Below, in pieces: positions 1 through 10,737 of a stretch of DNA of 64,000 nucleotides. Below the pieces are notes generated by a model, which searched no databases, had not been told where the DNA came from, and saw only the letters and a program-made list of their open reading frames with translations. The translations under genes and the position numbers were made by a program. The first letter of the stretch is position 1; each line of letters opens with the position of its first letter. Source of the DNA: Galeopsis tetrahit (lineage: Eukaryota > Streptophyta > Magnoliopsida > Lamiales > Lamiaceae); assembly GCA_963675135.1 (NCBI GenBank), contig OY776122.1, forward strand, positions 15,794,881 to 15,858,880, given 5' to 3'.

Positions 1-2045
1 GCCGGGTTATCGGGGTGATGCAGAGCTTGGGTATGATGACGAGGAAGAAGATGATTCCCGAGTTCTTTTTTGGGGTGATGAATTTGGAGGTATTTTCTGC
101 CTTGAAAATTTGGCATGGTTTATTATGTAACATGCTAGTTTCATGGTTTGTTCCCTGATTCATTCATAGTTACTGTCATTGAGCATGAGAACTTGTTTCT
201 AAAAAGATTATTTTAAAAGACTGTTTCGTCAGAGCATACTTTGATTGTGAAGACAGTGCATTTTCTGGTAGTCAACATTGTTAAATTTTGCCTTGTTTGT
301 ACTTCGAAGAGGAGTGAGTTATGCTGGTAGACGCAAATTGTTTGATAGCTGTAAAAAAAGGATATACTGAACCGTGTGACTTCCAAATATGTAGTGGAAA
401 TTGTTGTGTTTAGAGGCCTATGATTTTATCATAACAGGAAGAAAGGTTTCTGGTAATGATATAAGAGTTTAGGGGCATCATTTGGAAAGATTATATTCCC
501 TTAGTAAAAAAAATATTGAACTTTCAGATATCTATTTTCAGATAGATTTTGCAACATATGAGACTGTGAAGTTTGGAATTGGTTTTAATTTGTTCTGCCA
601 TCATGTTTTCCTTACTTTGTTATTTTTCTAGTTCACCTGATCTCTCGGATGGTTAATCCTAAGGTTTTAGTTAGTCGAGGGTCTTCTACATTGAGAATGT
701 CTTGCAACTTAGTTTCATATGTGATCCCTTGTTTTCCTTCTTATTGTTTAGTTTGATTTTTTTATTTCTGGATACTATGAAGTTGCATTTGGATTGAAGG
801 ATTGGATTTGAAGAAAGGATTTCAAATGACAAATCTATCAAAATTAATTACTAATTCAAATCTGTTCTGTTATAAAATGAACTCAACAAAATAACAATAA
901 TGGTATTAAGTACATCCTCTAAATCCTTCAATCCAAATGCACAGCTTAAAAGAAATCAATAACATCAACTAGGCGCATTTGGGAATACGAACTTGTATTG
1001 TCACACTTGTTCAATCCATTCAATTGCTAACCCATTGCTCTGCATCTTTTTCACCAGATAGTGCTTCCAAGTTGGAAAGAGTAGGTGAAAACTCGCTTCA
1101 GAAAGCTCATCACAGATGCCGTCGTAAGAAAAGTGATCTGAGAATGGTCGATACATAAGGTAGTTACTTTGCTCTATATCTATCACCTATTCTTCATCTC
1201 ATTTTGGAATGGTTTCTCTTTGGGATGTTCTCCGGACTCTTCTCACGTGGTAACATTGTGTTATGAAGTGGGTGGGATGAGCATTTTCTTGAGAACAATT
1301 CTAAGATGCAGATGTTAATGTGATAACATTTGAGAGACTGTTGATGTTGTTGACAGATCTGCACATAGTGTAATTTATAAGAAAGCCTGTGGTTCTTGAT
1401 TGTAAATTTTGTGAGATCAAAATATCTTTCAACTTGTATAAAATTGAGGAAATGAATTTATCACAGTCTCTCTTCCTTGGTCTCAAATCAATGATTCAGG
1501 TTGTAAGTTAATTTGTTAGTCACTTAGTCCAATACATTTTTTTTTTCTAAATTTGTTAGATATTTTGCAAGCTTTACCATTAATGTTTAAAACTTGTTTG
1601 ACCAGTTCTCACTTAAGGGTGTGCCTTGTAGGCTGTAAAACAAATTTTATCAACCCGGTATTAGCTTTAACCCTGTATAGTTCTATTACCACCAATACAC
1701 TGTTGCTCTCCACAAATGGTATCCAATCACCCTCTGATTTGAATTCTTGATTGAATAAGATAAGGAATATAAAAGTCATAAACACCCCCCTCCCTCTGTC
1801 CCTCTCTCATTTAAGCCAGAAGTTTATTGATATCATTTTAGAATTTTCTCTACGTAGGTTACTTATGACTTACATATCTTGCAGCTGTTCAGTTTTCCTA
1901 TTGTCAACTGTAACAGCATGCAAGTTTATTTGTGACACGCAAAACCCATACTTTACACTTGTATCTTGAAGCTCACCATGTTGTACTTTCTTTCCTGCAG
2001 GTTGAATCCCAAGCGAATAAAATCAAAGACCTTCTCATTGATTAA
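1..2045 (+). CDS. 3' end of an unrecognised host gene (three exons)
   Basis: Three short exons join in frame with canonical splice sites. Exon a runs from the window edge to 89 (frame starting at base 2, acidic, ending in phase 1 before GTATTT). Exon b is 632-663 (after TTTTTCTAG, before GTTTTAG; 32 bases, which restores phase 0). Exon c is 2001-2045 (after TTTCCTGCAG) and ends in TAA at 2043-2045. The tail has an acidic stretch rich in D and E, then a tryptophan/aromatic patch, and ends IKDLLID. I do not recognise the family. The phases fit without forcing, which supports a real gene. The exons are short, however, and no homology is known to me. The large last intron contains a small MITE. 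The 3' UTR probably runs to about 2350. Confidence 0.4.
784..941. mobile_element. Small MITE in the host gene intron
   Basis: The 158-bp unit begins TGCATTTGGATTGAAGG and ends with the reverse complement (CCTTCAATCCAAATGCA). This gives near-perfect terminal inverted repeats of about 20 bp. The interior is AT-rich with no coding capacity. Size and terminal sequence fit a Tourist/PIF-type or similar MITE. A target duplication could not be defined with confidence. It lies between exon b and exon c of the flanking host gene. Confidence 0.5.
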
Positions 2046-4192
2046 CGGTTGAAGATTGATTTCTCATGTATAGATTGAGGAATTGGATGAGCAGCTTTTT
2101 GAATTAGGAATTTTTGATATATTGATTGGGGATGAAGAATATAGGTTGTTTGGAGTTCTCTTTCTGCCATAGAATTGTTAAATATCATATGTACATAAAA
2201 CAAGAAGATGGTGCTGCACATATGGTTTTAAAAATGTGCTTTTGCATTTTAGTTTTCGTTCAATTTTCCTTGCAATATGTAGTACAGTGTATATTTAATT
2301 TGCTGGTTGGGTTCCAAAAAACTGGATTCAAGGTTGTAATTTGTTAAAAAAGAAAAAAAAAAAACCTGGGTTCGAATGTTAACAAGGTTATTAATGGTGA
2401 TGATTATAAAATTCGGGTTAAGTGTTTGATAATTTAGTGCAATAACGATTGTTTTGTAAATAACTAAATATGGATGATTAAGTAGACAAATTTTGATGCT
2501 TGATTTATGATGAACGTGGGCAAAGGGTGGGCACGGTGGTGGGTTTGAAATAGAGTTGAAATTAAATTATAAGTACTCCGTAGTAGTAATTTTTTAAGAG
2601 CAAATTATAGATAATTTTTAATAATAATTATAAAAATGTCATTTTCATACTTTTATCTTATAGTTTATCTCTTTAACAATCAATATTGAAATTATAATAC
2701 GACTTCATTAAAACCGAACTCCTGTAAATAGATATTATCTTCTCATTTTAAATTTCTCATTCTCATATTAAAAATCATCTTCATAGTTGTTCATACTCTA
2801 TTTACTACAGTTTATATTAAGTATGTGCTAAACATTCAGATTCTAGTAAAATGTCGAATTTCTTTTTGACTAATATTATTATATTTTTTTAATGAGGGTA
2901 TTACGATAAAATCACATTTAAAAAAATTAATCAATTTTAGCTATCCATATCTAGATAGCCATCTTTTTCATTCTATTACACATGCCCTAAAATATTACTC
3001 TGTGTTTATTAGACGCAGATATTTATGTCTATATCAATGTGATGTTGAAGGCAGAGTTGACGATTCTTGATATTATTACATGAAAATTTTGAATGATAAA
3101 CCTTTCTTCCAATGAAAGCTATCAATTTTTTTTTTTCTGCAAACCACACTTTTTCACATTACCTCTAATATATTTACTTATTTTATCATAATATTTCTTA
3201 ATTTGTGTATTCAACTAACGAATAACTTTTACGGGACGAAATGAGTATTTTATAATGATTCATTCCATCATATGCAACGAGTGCAAGCAAAGTCCAGAAC
3301 TCATTTAACGAGTAAATCTTGTTCAAGGAAAATAAGGAAAAAAATTGAGAGATCTTCAATTTGGCAAAAGCTTACGTGAATTCGAATTTACATGATTTAT
3401 ATAATTTGTGTAATACACTAGAATAATCAGAGATCGGTCAATATGTTGTATTATAGTATCATAATCGAGATTGTGTTGTTTTGGATGTTGCTAACTTGCA
3501 AAGTATAATATTGTTATGATAATTATGTTAAAGTCTCACAAAAACATAAAGAAAGAAGCAATCTAGAATTTAGAATCCGAATTTCTGTCTCTGGCCTTAA
3601 TTTATTTGAACCGTGGAAGCTTGTCTGCTTTCTTGTTTAGGAGATTAAAACTTCTTTCACTGGTAAGATTAATCTCTCTGAGCTGTGGTAGGCTTTCTAC
3701 ATACATACCCTAGAGCATGTCCTGCATTGAATGTTCTCGACGAGATAGTTGATGCTCGTCTATGTGGACTTGACGATCAAACTCATTAGTCAAGTTATCT
3801 GATAAGGTGCATGCTGGAGGTTCTGTCTCTGGACAACGTCTTTTTGGTTCTCATCACTGAATAACATGCTTAGGACAGTTGGTTTAACATGACATGTGCC
3901 ATTGTGATGTTTGAATAAAGACATTTTTTTTTCAAGTAGTATTGTAATCCTCAACATTTTATCACATTCTTATAACAACATTGCGCCAATTAAACCATTG
4001 ATTAATAAACAAGTCCTGTTTTTTCTCTCTTCCAAGCATGCAACTCTTCTTGCAAAATTTGCCCTAGTGGACCAACTATATAGAGAAGAATGTAAATCGT
4101 ACACACTAATAGGCAAGAGTTGTTCTCACGTATGCACTATTCAGCTATCAATAAAAAGCAAGTTACGCCAGGTTATGATATGTGTTCACAAG
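2046..4192. other. AT-rich intergenic stretch, no gene seen
   Basis: This lies between two convergent genes: the plus-strand host gene ending near 2045 and PPAN, which ends at 4193 on the minus strand. It holds both 3' UTRs and AT-rich DNA with poly-T/poly-A runs. I see no coding signal. The open frame over 3911-4288 is the antisense shadow of the last PPAN exon and its downstream sequence. Confidence 0.6.
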
Positions 4193-6484
4193 CTATTCCT
4201 CGTCTTCCTCCTCCTCTTCTTCTTCTTCTTCTTCTTCTTTATTCTCATGACGTTGCTCTTCCTTCTGACTTTTCTGGTTCTTGCTTGATTCTCCGCCTCC
4301 TGAAACAAACATTGCATGATGATACGATTTCAGTTATCTCACATGTGAAATGAAGAAAGAAACAGAAAGAAAGAAAGTCCTGAAAAATCTTGTATATAAA
4401 GTTAAATTATTGATCAGGACTATGTAGCCCATGCAGGATTACCCAGTTTTTTTACAACAGTTTTCATTAATAATAATCAGGATTCATCATGCCCCAAATT
4501 AGATATGTAGCATTTAAGTTTTACCAAGAAGAAGCAATTTTCTGAATAAAAAGCAAGTTGAACAGCACATAAAAAAACCCGTCAGTAACCCTACAGGCTT
4601 GCACTGAGTACAGAAACCTAAAGCTGCTTGAAAATCTGAATATGATCTGAATGATTACACTACAAAAATTCAGGCATGTATGGATGGAAAACTCATGAAC
4701 TCGTCTTTCATTTGATCAAATATTATCATGCCTAGATAAGTTATTATTCACAAGAAATTATATAAGACATAATATTTTTACCAGATTCATTGTATATGAT
4801 TCCACCAGAACACAATCCTTCCTCAATCTTCATGAGCTTAAGTGTCATCCTAGGCCCAATCTCTTGAAGCTTGACTGCACTCTTATTTGATGCGCGATTA
4901 ATTCTACCAAGATCCTCAGGTAGACTTACAGTTGCAGCTTCATCATCCACTTCGCTTTCCGATCCATAACCAGCTCTTCAAGTAAACACATATGAAAGAA
5001 ATTTAAATTATGGGAACATAAAAAACGCCTTAATGGCATTCTAAGCAAACAAGACCTTTCTCCACTTCTTATACATATTGTTCATTAAAAGATAACCACC
5101 ACAAAGAAATCTGATGCAGGATATCATTCCACAATTCTGAAATTACTTTCTAACGGCTGGTCCTTGCAATTGAAGTTAAATTCAACAATGATCTACTTTT
5201 CAATATCATTTTTCTACACCTTCCCAACTAAAGAACTACGCTCACTATCCAAAACAAGAACGGCAACTAGAGGAAATTAATAACATGCTCATTCTAAAAT
5301 TAGATAAGCATACCTTGTGACAAAATCACTCACATCCTGAAGACTTTTCAAATCAGGCACCTGACGGTTCTGCACAAACTTTCTTAATCTTCGGGACACT
5401 CCAACAGGCTGTAATCTTATCGAGTAATGGCGGAAATCAATAAGCTTTGTGTCTTTGTTGTAATTAAGCAACACAATCCTTTGGCACGATGAAAGCTTAA
5501 CCTGCAACACATTAATGGTAAGACAGAACACCATGCTAGTGATGGGATACAATTCAGGTCACGAATTCAAAGACTTACAGTGTTTATATTAATAGCAGGA
5601 AATATGTTCTGAAACATTATGGTAGTAAGCTTCAAATGCTGCTCTCCAGACCCAAAACCAGACAATACAATCTACAATTTTTCAATCAGAATAAATATTT
5701 TAGATAAAATAATACCAACATTAGCTTGAAGTACTAGAGGAATTACAATACACATGAAGGAAATGTAGAATTACCAAAGGTGGGTTTTGGAAAAGATCTT
5801 TGTGACATCTTGGGCGCAATTGAGACTGAGCAACATCAATGGCCAACGAATAGTCTTGAATTTTGAAAGTGAGAGTAGGACCCTGCGGCGTCCTGCCAAC
5901 CCTCAAGTATGGTGCAGTGTCGGTTTTCGACAAAATGAGGAAATGAGTAACACCCATTGGACCCGCAACATTCAAGAAGTCTTTTAGATTGTTACGTTTT
6001 TTTTCCTACAAATTCAAATAAAACCCAATAAGAGCAAATATAGCTGATTCACAATATTGTTTCATTTCAGCTAAACCTAGGCGCGCGAGAACAGAGCAAA
6101 ATAATGCCAGAAAATTTCAATTCAAAACAATATTCCAAAACAAAGAACTCAAATTCATCAATCAAATTAAACAATAGGAAACCTTGAGGTTTAGAGCAGT
6201 GTAAGGAAGCATTAGTTTTCTTAAATCCATCTGCAATTGTTTGAGAACGCCAGGCAACTTCCCCCGACAAAACACGAAACTCTTGGGGATTTTGTCTCCA
6301 GTTACATGTTCTACGGTGGGCTGCTTCCTACCAATCGGTTTAACGAATGGTTTCCTCCTATTCTGAAAAAATTGATCGAGAATCGCAAACATGAACAAAT
6401 TAACAAACAAATACAAAATCCAGAAATTGCGAAGAAATTCAAAATTAAAACAAATTAAATGCTTACTTTCCCAAATCGAGCCAT
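4193..6484 (-). CDS. PPAN: Peter Pan-like / SSF1 ribosome biogenesis protein (Brix domain)
   Basis: Seven minus-strand exons: 6467-6484, 6183-6362, 5775-6005, 5579-5671, 5314-5501, 4782-4975 and 4193-4299. All have GT-AG borders and they total 1,011 bp, or 336 residues plus TAG. ATG is at 6484; the first exon codes only MARFGK. The product matches the Peter Pan/Ssf1 family: DKIPKSFVF and MDLRKLMLPYTALNLK near the N-terminus, GPMGVTHFLILSKT, then SSCQRIVLLNYNKDT and IDFRHYSIRLQPVG in the Brix domain. Later come DVSDFVTRAGYGSESE and KLQEIGPRMTL. In this family the protein acts in the nucleolus in 27S pre-rRNA processing and 60S subunit assembly. The last exon ends in a run of about 14 acidic residues, encoded by GAA/GAG repeats. 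Arabidopsis Peter Pan-like is of similar length (about 345 residues from memory). No frameshift or premature stop is present, so this looks like a functional host gene. Confidence 0.94.
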
Positions 6485-6651
6485 CAGGTAAGAAATTCAA
6501 CAGAGACTTTTGGGGGAGAAAGGCGCTGCGATGCGATACTTGCAAGGTTTTGAAAGGGTTTAGTAGGTCTTCTTTCTTAGAGTGTCGACCGCGTACGACG
6601 TCGTCTGCAGAATATAAATTCCGATTAAGCATATAAATAAAAGTATTAAGT

Positions 6652-6680
6652 TGGGCCGGATCTGTAAGTATCAATGGGCC
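6652..6680 (-). promoter_or_regulatory. Two site II (TGGGCC) motifs upstream of PPAN
   Basis: TGGGCC occurs at 6652-6657 and again at 6675-6680, about 170-195 bp upstream of the PPAN start codon. A TATA-like TTTATAT lies near 6632-6638, read on the minus strand. Site II elements (TGGGCY) are known in plants as TCP-bound promoter elements enriched in ribosomal-protein and ribosome-biogenesis genes, which suits PPAN. Two copies at this distance could also be chance. Confidence 0.45.
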
Positions 6681-6719
6681 GCACAAAGTTCCATGATAGA
6701 TTGATTGATAGTAGGCCAC

Positions 6720-7557
6720 GGTTAAATGCCCCTCAAAATTTTATAACTTCACCCCTCAAAATTTTCTTAAAAAAAATTATATGTAAAGAGACAATTTTAC
6801 CCTTTTATTAATTAAATTAAAATGCAGAACCTTATTTGTACACCCACTGAGTTTTTGTTAAGTACACCCACTCGCGAGTCAAATCGAGTCACCCAAAATA
6901 TGATTTTCGAAATTAACCACAACAACAGGAAAATTACAAAAAATCGAAAAAAGGTTTCGAGAAAGTAGCATATTTTCAAAATTAAATTCCGAAAAGAAAA
7001 AAACAAGTCAAAAAAATAAGAACCAAAAAAAAAAATCCTGTTCATCGCCCTCATCATCCTTCAATACAATTCAAACAAATTTCAACAAAAAAAAAAAAGA
7101 AAAAAAAGAAGAGGAAAGCACAAAGGAGAAGATGCTTAATCTCTAAATAATCAATTAGGGCTTCCACAAAATCATTTGTCCCACCCTTAAATTGCAATTT
7201 TTCATCTAATATTCCAACCAAAATTGCAAATTAACTTTCTTAAATAATACAAACCAGATTTTTGAAGGAGGAGGGGGAGACGGCGTTACGGCGGCGAATA
7301 GACACGACGGAGATGAGGCTCGGCTGCAAGGGCGACGGAAGGTGGAGGTGGCGGCTGTACCTTATTCTCTTCCACGGCGGGACGCGGAGTTGGCGCAGCA
7401 GCGGGCTCTCGGCGGCAGTAGCTCGTTTGAGGGAGGAGAAGAAAAAAGAGGAAGGGGGAGGCGGAAGAAAAAGAGTTAGTAAAGGAATATACCTGGGCTT
7501 TTTTTTATGGGTATGTGATTGGGATGTTGGGCTACTTGCTAGTATATATATAAAAAA
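6720..7557. other. Repeat-derived spacer with a GC-rich island
   Basis: This contains lines such as GTACACCCACT (6838 and 6860), which resemble the TIR-proximal sequence of the MULE family at 29348. A GC-rich island of purine-skewed GGAGG/GGCGG DNA follows at about 7262-7480. A 104-codon open frame at 7262-7576 is low-complexity and has no recognisable domain, so I do not call it a gene. The stretch may be a decayed non-autonomous element. Confidence 0.35.
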
Positions 7558-7812
7558 GGTGTGGATTATATGTTAGATACACCCCCAAGCTTTTAATAAT
7601 TAAATATTCAGACAAAATACCTGTTTCACCCTTTTATTAAAATGGACTCAGATAGATGGACTCCCCCAATATGACCACAGATAGATGCACGACCCCCTAA
7701 TTAAAACAAACCCTAATTGGAGATTGTTGCCCCACTTTGTCAGTCGTCGCCTCCCATCTCCCACAACCATCAAAGTCAACCAGAACATTTAGAAATTTAA
7801 AAAAAAAAAAAA

Positions 7813-7891
7813 TCGACAAATCAGAGTCGACTAAAAACACTCCCATCGACACTGGTTTGTCGATAAAAAACACCCGACTCTGATTTGTCGA
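7813..7891. repeat. 17-bp perfect inverted repeat
   Basis: TCGACAAATCAGAGTCG at 7813-7829 is matched by its exact reverse complement at 7875-7891, with a 45-bp loop. Several extra TCGAC/GTCGA blocks lie nearby at 7840-7990. A transcript could fold into a hairpin. No coding sequence overlaps it. It is probably internal structure of the surrounding non-autonomous element. Confidence 0.6.
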
Positions 7892-8104
7892 CCAAAACAC
7901 TCTTGTCGATAAGATTTTGTCAAAAGAAATTTTAAAATATATAAAAATTCGAAAATAATGGATCGATCAAAAACACTCTCATCGACAACAATTTATCGAC
8001 GTGAGTGTTATTTAGTGATGAGTGAGTACGACGACGAATTTGAGGGAGGAAGAAGAAGAGTGAGAGAAATGGAAAATTAGGGTTTTGTGAGTGGGAATGT
8101 ATTT

Positions 8105-8770
8105 ATTATGAGGGTTAGTCTTATGTGAAATATTGCATACATGCATTCCATCCCAATTAGGCAAGTCAAAACCCTAAGTCCAAAAGTCAAATTAAGTCAA
8201 TTTTAAAAAATTCGCGGGTCATAAGCCTGGATCCGGGTTGCCCAGAAAATTCGCGGGTTGCAAACAGGTGATTTACTACATGACCAAAATATTGTTACTA
8301 CAAGGCCAAAATATTACCACTACAAGGCCAAAAATTTAATACTACATGTCAAAACATTCTGAAAAATTCACCAAAAAATAAAGTCTCCAGAATATTTTTG
8401 AACATGTAGTAATAGACTTTTGACCTTGTAGTGATAAAATTTTGGTCTTGTAGTAACATTGTTTTAGTCATGTAGTAGCCGAATATGTCAAAATTATTTT
8501 AGTAATTTTGCCCCCAAAAAATAAGTGTCCATAATATTTTTGGACTTGCAGTAATACACTTTTAACCTTGTAGTGACAAATTTTAGTTCTTGTGGTAACA
8601 TAATTTTGGTCATGTAGTAAAATAATAATATATTAGAGTGAAAATAAATATTTTAATTAAGGTTGACCCGCTTTGACCCGTGTTGACCCGCGTTGACCCA
8701 TGAATTTTGACTTAATTTACCTTAATTAGTCATATTGCATGTATGCAATATTGCATATAAGTTTTTGCGT
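8105..8770. repeat. Large imperfect inverted repeat with ACTACAAGGCCAAAA motifs
   Basis: The left arm (GCATACATGCA near 8140, GTCAAATTAAGTCAATTTT, GGGTC blocks, then TACTACATGACCAAAATA) is mirrored by the right arm. Read in reverse complement from about 8766, the right arm shows GCATACATGCA, AAATTAAGTCAAAATTCA, GGGTCAA blocks and TACTACATGACCAAAAT. The motif ACTACAAGGCCAAAA occurs forward at 8274-8350 and inverted twice, at about 8404-8478 and 8536-8625. There is no ORF. This looks like a foldback-type structure inside the 7558-8882 element. Confidence 0.55.
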
Positions 8771-8847
8771 TATTATGAAGAGTTTTTAGGAAAATGATAT
8801 TATAGGTAATTTGGGGGTGTACCTATAATATGTCAATTTTGGGGGGA

Positions 8848-9022
8848 AATGATATCGAGGAGTGTATCTAACATGCCACGCCTAAAAAAAAAAAAAAAAA
8901 AAAAAGACGGACAAAAGGACCAAGGCACGCCGAATGATATCGGGGAGTGTATCTAACATGCCACGCCTAAAAATTTAAAAAAAAAAAAAAAAAAGACGGA
9001 CAAAAAGGCCAAGGCACGTCGA
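8848..9022. repeat. 85-bp tandem duplication including the element's right end
   Basis: The unit starting AATGATATCG, with TGTATCTAACATGCCACGCC, a poly-A run and GACGGACAAAA, occurs at 8848 and again at 8933. The copies differ mainly in poly-A length and a few bases. It duplicates the terminal sequence of the 7558-8882 element plus its right flank, consistent with slippage or unequal exchange after insertion. Confidence 0.7.
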
Positions 9023-9071
9023 CTCGTTGGGCTAGGCCCAATCGATCGGTTATTTTTAGCCTAATAAAATA

Positions 9072-9335
9072 GGGCGCGGCTAAAGGCACCCGGCTTTACT
9101 ATGAGTACACCCATGCGATGAGTACACACACAAAACGGATGAGGACACCCACCTGGAAATTTCAAAAATACCCTTTCTTCCATTAAAACCAATTCTTTCT
9201 TTCTCTTCTCACATTCATCCCAGGACACCCACCTCCATTTTTGCCATCTTCATCGCGGCGCAACCAGCAGCGCCGCCTACCCCTCCCCATCGTCGCGGCG
9301 GCCCACGCCGCAGCCCCTCCCCTTCGCCGCCCAGG
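9072..9335 (+). mobile_element. Truncated MULE end, same family as the 29348 element
   Basis: It begins GGGCGCGGCTAAAGGCACCC, the same 20 bases as the left end of the complete MULE at 29348. It continues through ACTATGAGTACAC, CGATGAGTACACACACAAAA and CGGATGAGGACACCCAC. A GC-rich interior (GCGGCGCAACCAGCAGCGCC) follows. No matching right terminal repeat is present before unrelated sequence begins near 9340, so only the left part survives. Confidence 0.6.
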
Positions 9336-9649
9336 CCTAACTTATCTAGTGCTCGGACTATATGGCCCGGCCAATCGGGCCAAGCCCAATTTGAAAACTC
9401 TAAATAGATGCAACAATATAGTCTAACGAATGTAAAGATATTAGAGTATTTATATAAATAAAATAATTTCAACTCAATTACAACTTTGATTCGGACTTTG
9501 ATGAGTTGAAAATCGCCGTCATTTATACTCTGTGTGATATGCCGAAAATTATGTTGAGTTGTCTATTCTAGTTTTGAATTGGGTAAAAAATTACAAAAAA
9601 TAGGGACAATAAAAAGTAGATCATATAAAAGAAGAAAAAAAATCTAGGA
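9336..9649. other. Intergenic DNA, nothing identified
   Basis: Short stretch between the truncated MULE and the old copia remnant. It is AT-rich after 9400. I see no gene, terminal repeat or tandem array. Confidence 0.5.
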
Positions 9650-10737
9650 CCATAAGCTCACAGAGTGCCATTAAAACCTTGCCTGGAAAAACCCTCCTTA
9701 GGGATAAAACTCAGGTCAAGGAAAAAGGTACACTCCTCTAAAAATCAATGTCTATAGAAAGCAGTATATAAATCATTATGCAGAAATGAGAGTAAAAAGT
9801 TTGGCCAATCATCTTGTTTCCTACATTTATCAATAAATAGGTTCAGGATCCTCATCATCTTCCATTATATTGAGCGCTACATTATATACAAAAATATCAT
9901 CGACGTCGATTTCATTTCGGTTCCATCTTTCTCCTGTTCTGACATAATTGGTCGATATTTCATCAATTTCGGGCGCCTGAAATATCATTTTATGGGACTT
10001 TAAGTAGTATGTCAAATTTTTCAACAAGAATGTTCACATTATGACCATCCTCAATATTTGCTCCTTTTCTTTTTCAAGATTCTTTGGAACCGAGAGGTCT
10101 ACCACGCTTCAGGCGTATCATAGACCTATTTGCAATGGAAGATGGTCCTTCAGGGACATCAATTCTTAGGAGCATTAGCAATTGGAATATGTAATTTTGT
10201 AACTCTTTTAAGGTCAGTAAATGCGTCTGACAATTGATTTACAATCTTTTCAACTTCAAGTTCACACTACTTTGTACGAGGATCTATGCAATTCAATGAT
10301 AATCATTTCAAGAAATATTCCTTGCCAGCTGCTTGCTTTCCCCCTTAATGTTGGGAAAATTGTCTTCATCAAAATGACAATTAGCAAACCTTGCCGTGAA
10401 TAGATTTCCGGTCAATGGTTCTAAGTATTTAATAATAGACGGAGATTCATACCCAACATATACCCCATTCTCCTTTGGGGATTCATCTTTGTGCGTTATG
10501 GTGGAGCAATCGATACATATACAACACATCCAAAAGTTTTTAGTTGAGATATATTTGGTTCCTAACCTTGAACCATTTGTACGGGGGAAATGTTATGATA
10601 ACTTGTTGGCTTGATGCGCACAAGTGCTGCCGCATAAAATATATCATGACCTCAAGCTGAAATAGAGAGTTTAGATTTCATCAATAATGGTCATGCAATT
10701 AATTGAATACACTAAATAAGTGATTCAATAAGACCGC
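9650..10737 (-). pseudogene. Old minus-strand Ty1/copia pol remnant (downstream half)
   Basis: Read on the minus strand, 10308-10529 codes the end of a copia integrase region (GVYVGYESPSIIKYLEPLTG, then FTARFANCHF). About 10070-10130 codes RLKRGRPLGSKE. The stretch 9830-10027 codes the linker typical of plant copia elements (TGERWNRNEIDVDDIF, then EDDEDPEPIY). The frames are broken and no reverse transcriptase or RNase H follows, so the element is truncated at its 3' side. It continues across element A: the upstream half lies at 25734-27715, and the ACCGC duplication flanks A at 10733-10737 and 25734-25738. Confidence 0.8.

Larger units (their letters stand above)
7558..8882. mobile_element. 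Non-autonomous DNA element with ~25-bp TIRs (family unresolved)
   Basis: The left end reads GGTGTGG, then (after a 4-base insertion) TATGTTAGATACACCCCC. The right end, reverse-complemented, reads GGCGTGGCATGTTAGATACACTCC. These ends match well apart from the 4-base insertion. Flanks are TATAAAAAA and TAAAAAAAA, so a target duplication of about 9 bp is possible but low-complexity. There is no transposase ORF inside. The MULE superfamily is a guess. Confidence 0.45.

Noticed and set aside
3911..4288. 125-codon plus-strand open frame with a hydrophobic tail
   Set aside because: It is antisense to the last PPAN exon; the Phe/Leu run is the complement of the acidic GAA/GAG repeat.
7262..7576. 104-codon open frame in a GC-rich island
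   Set aside because: Low-complexity purine-rich sequence, no recognisable domain, no splice or promoter context.
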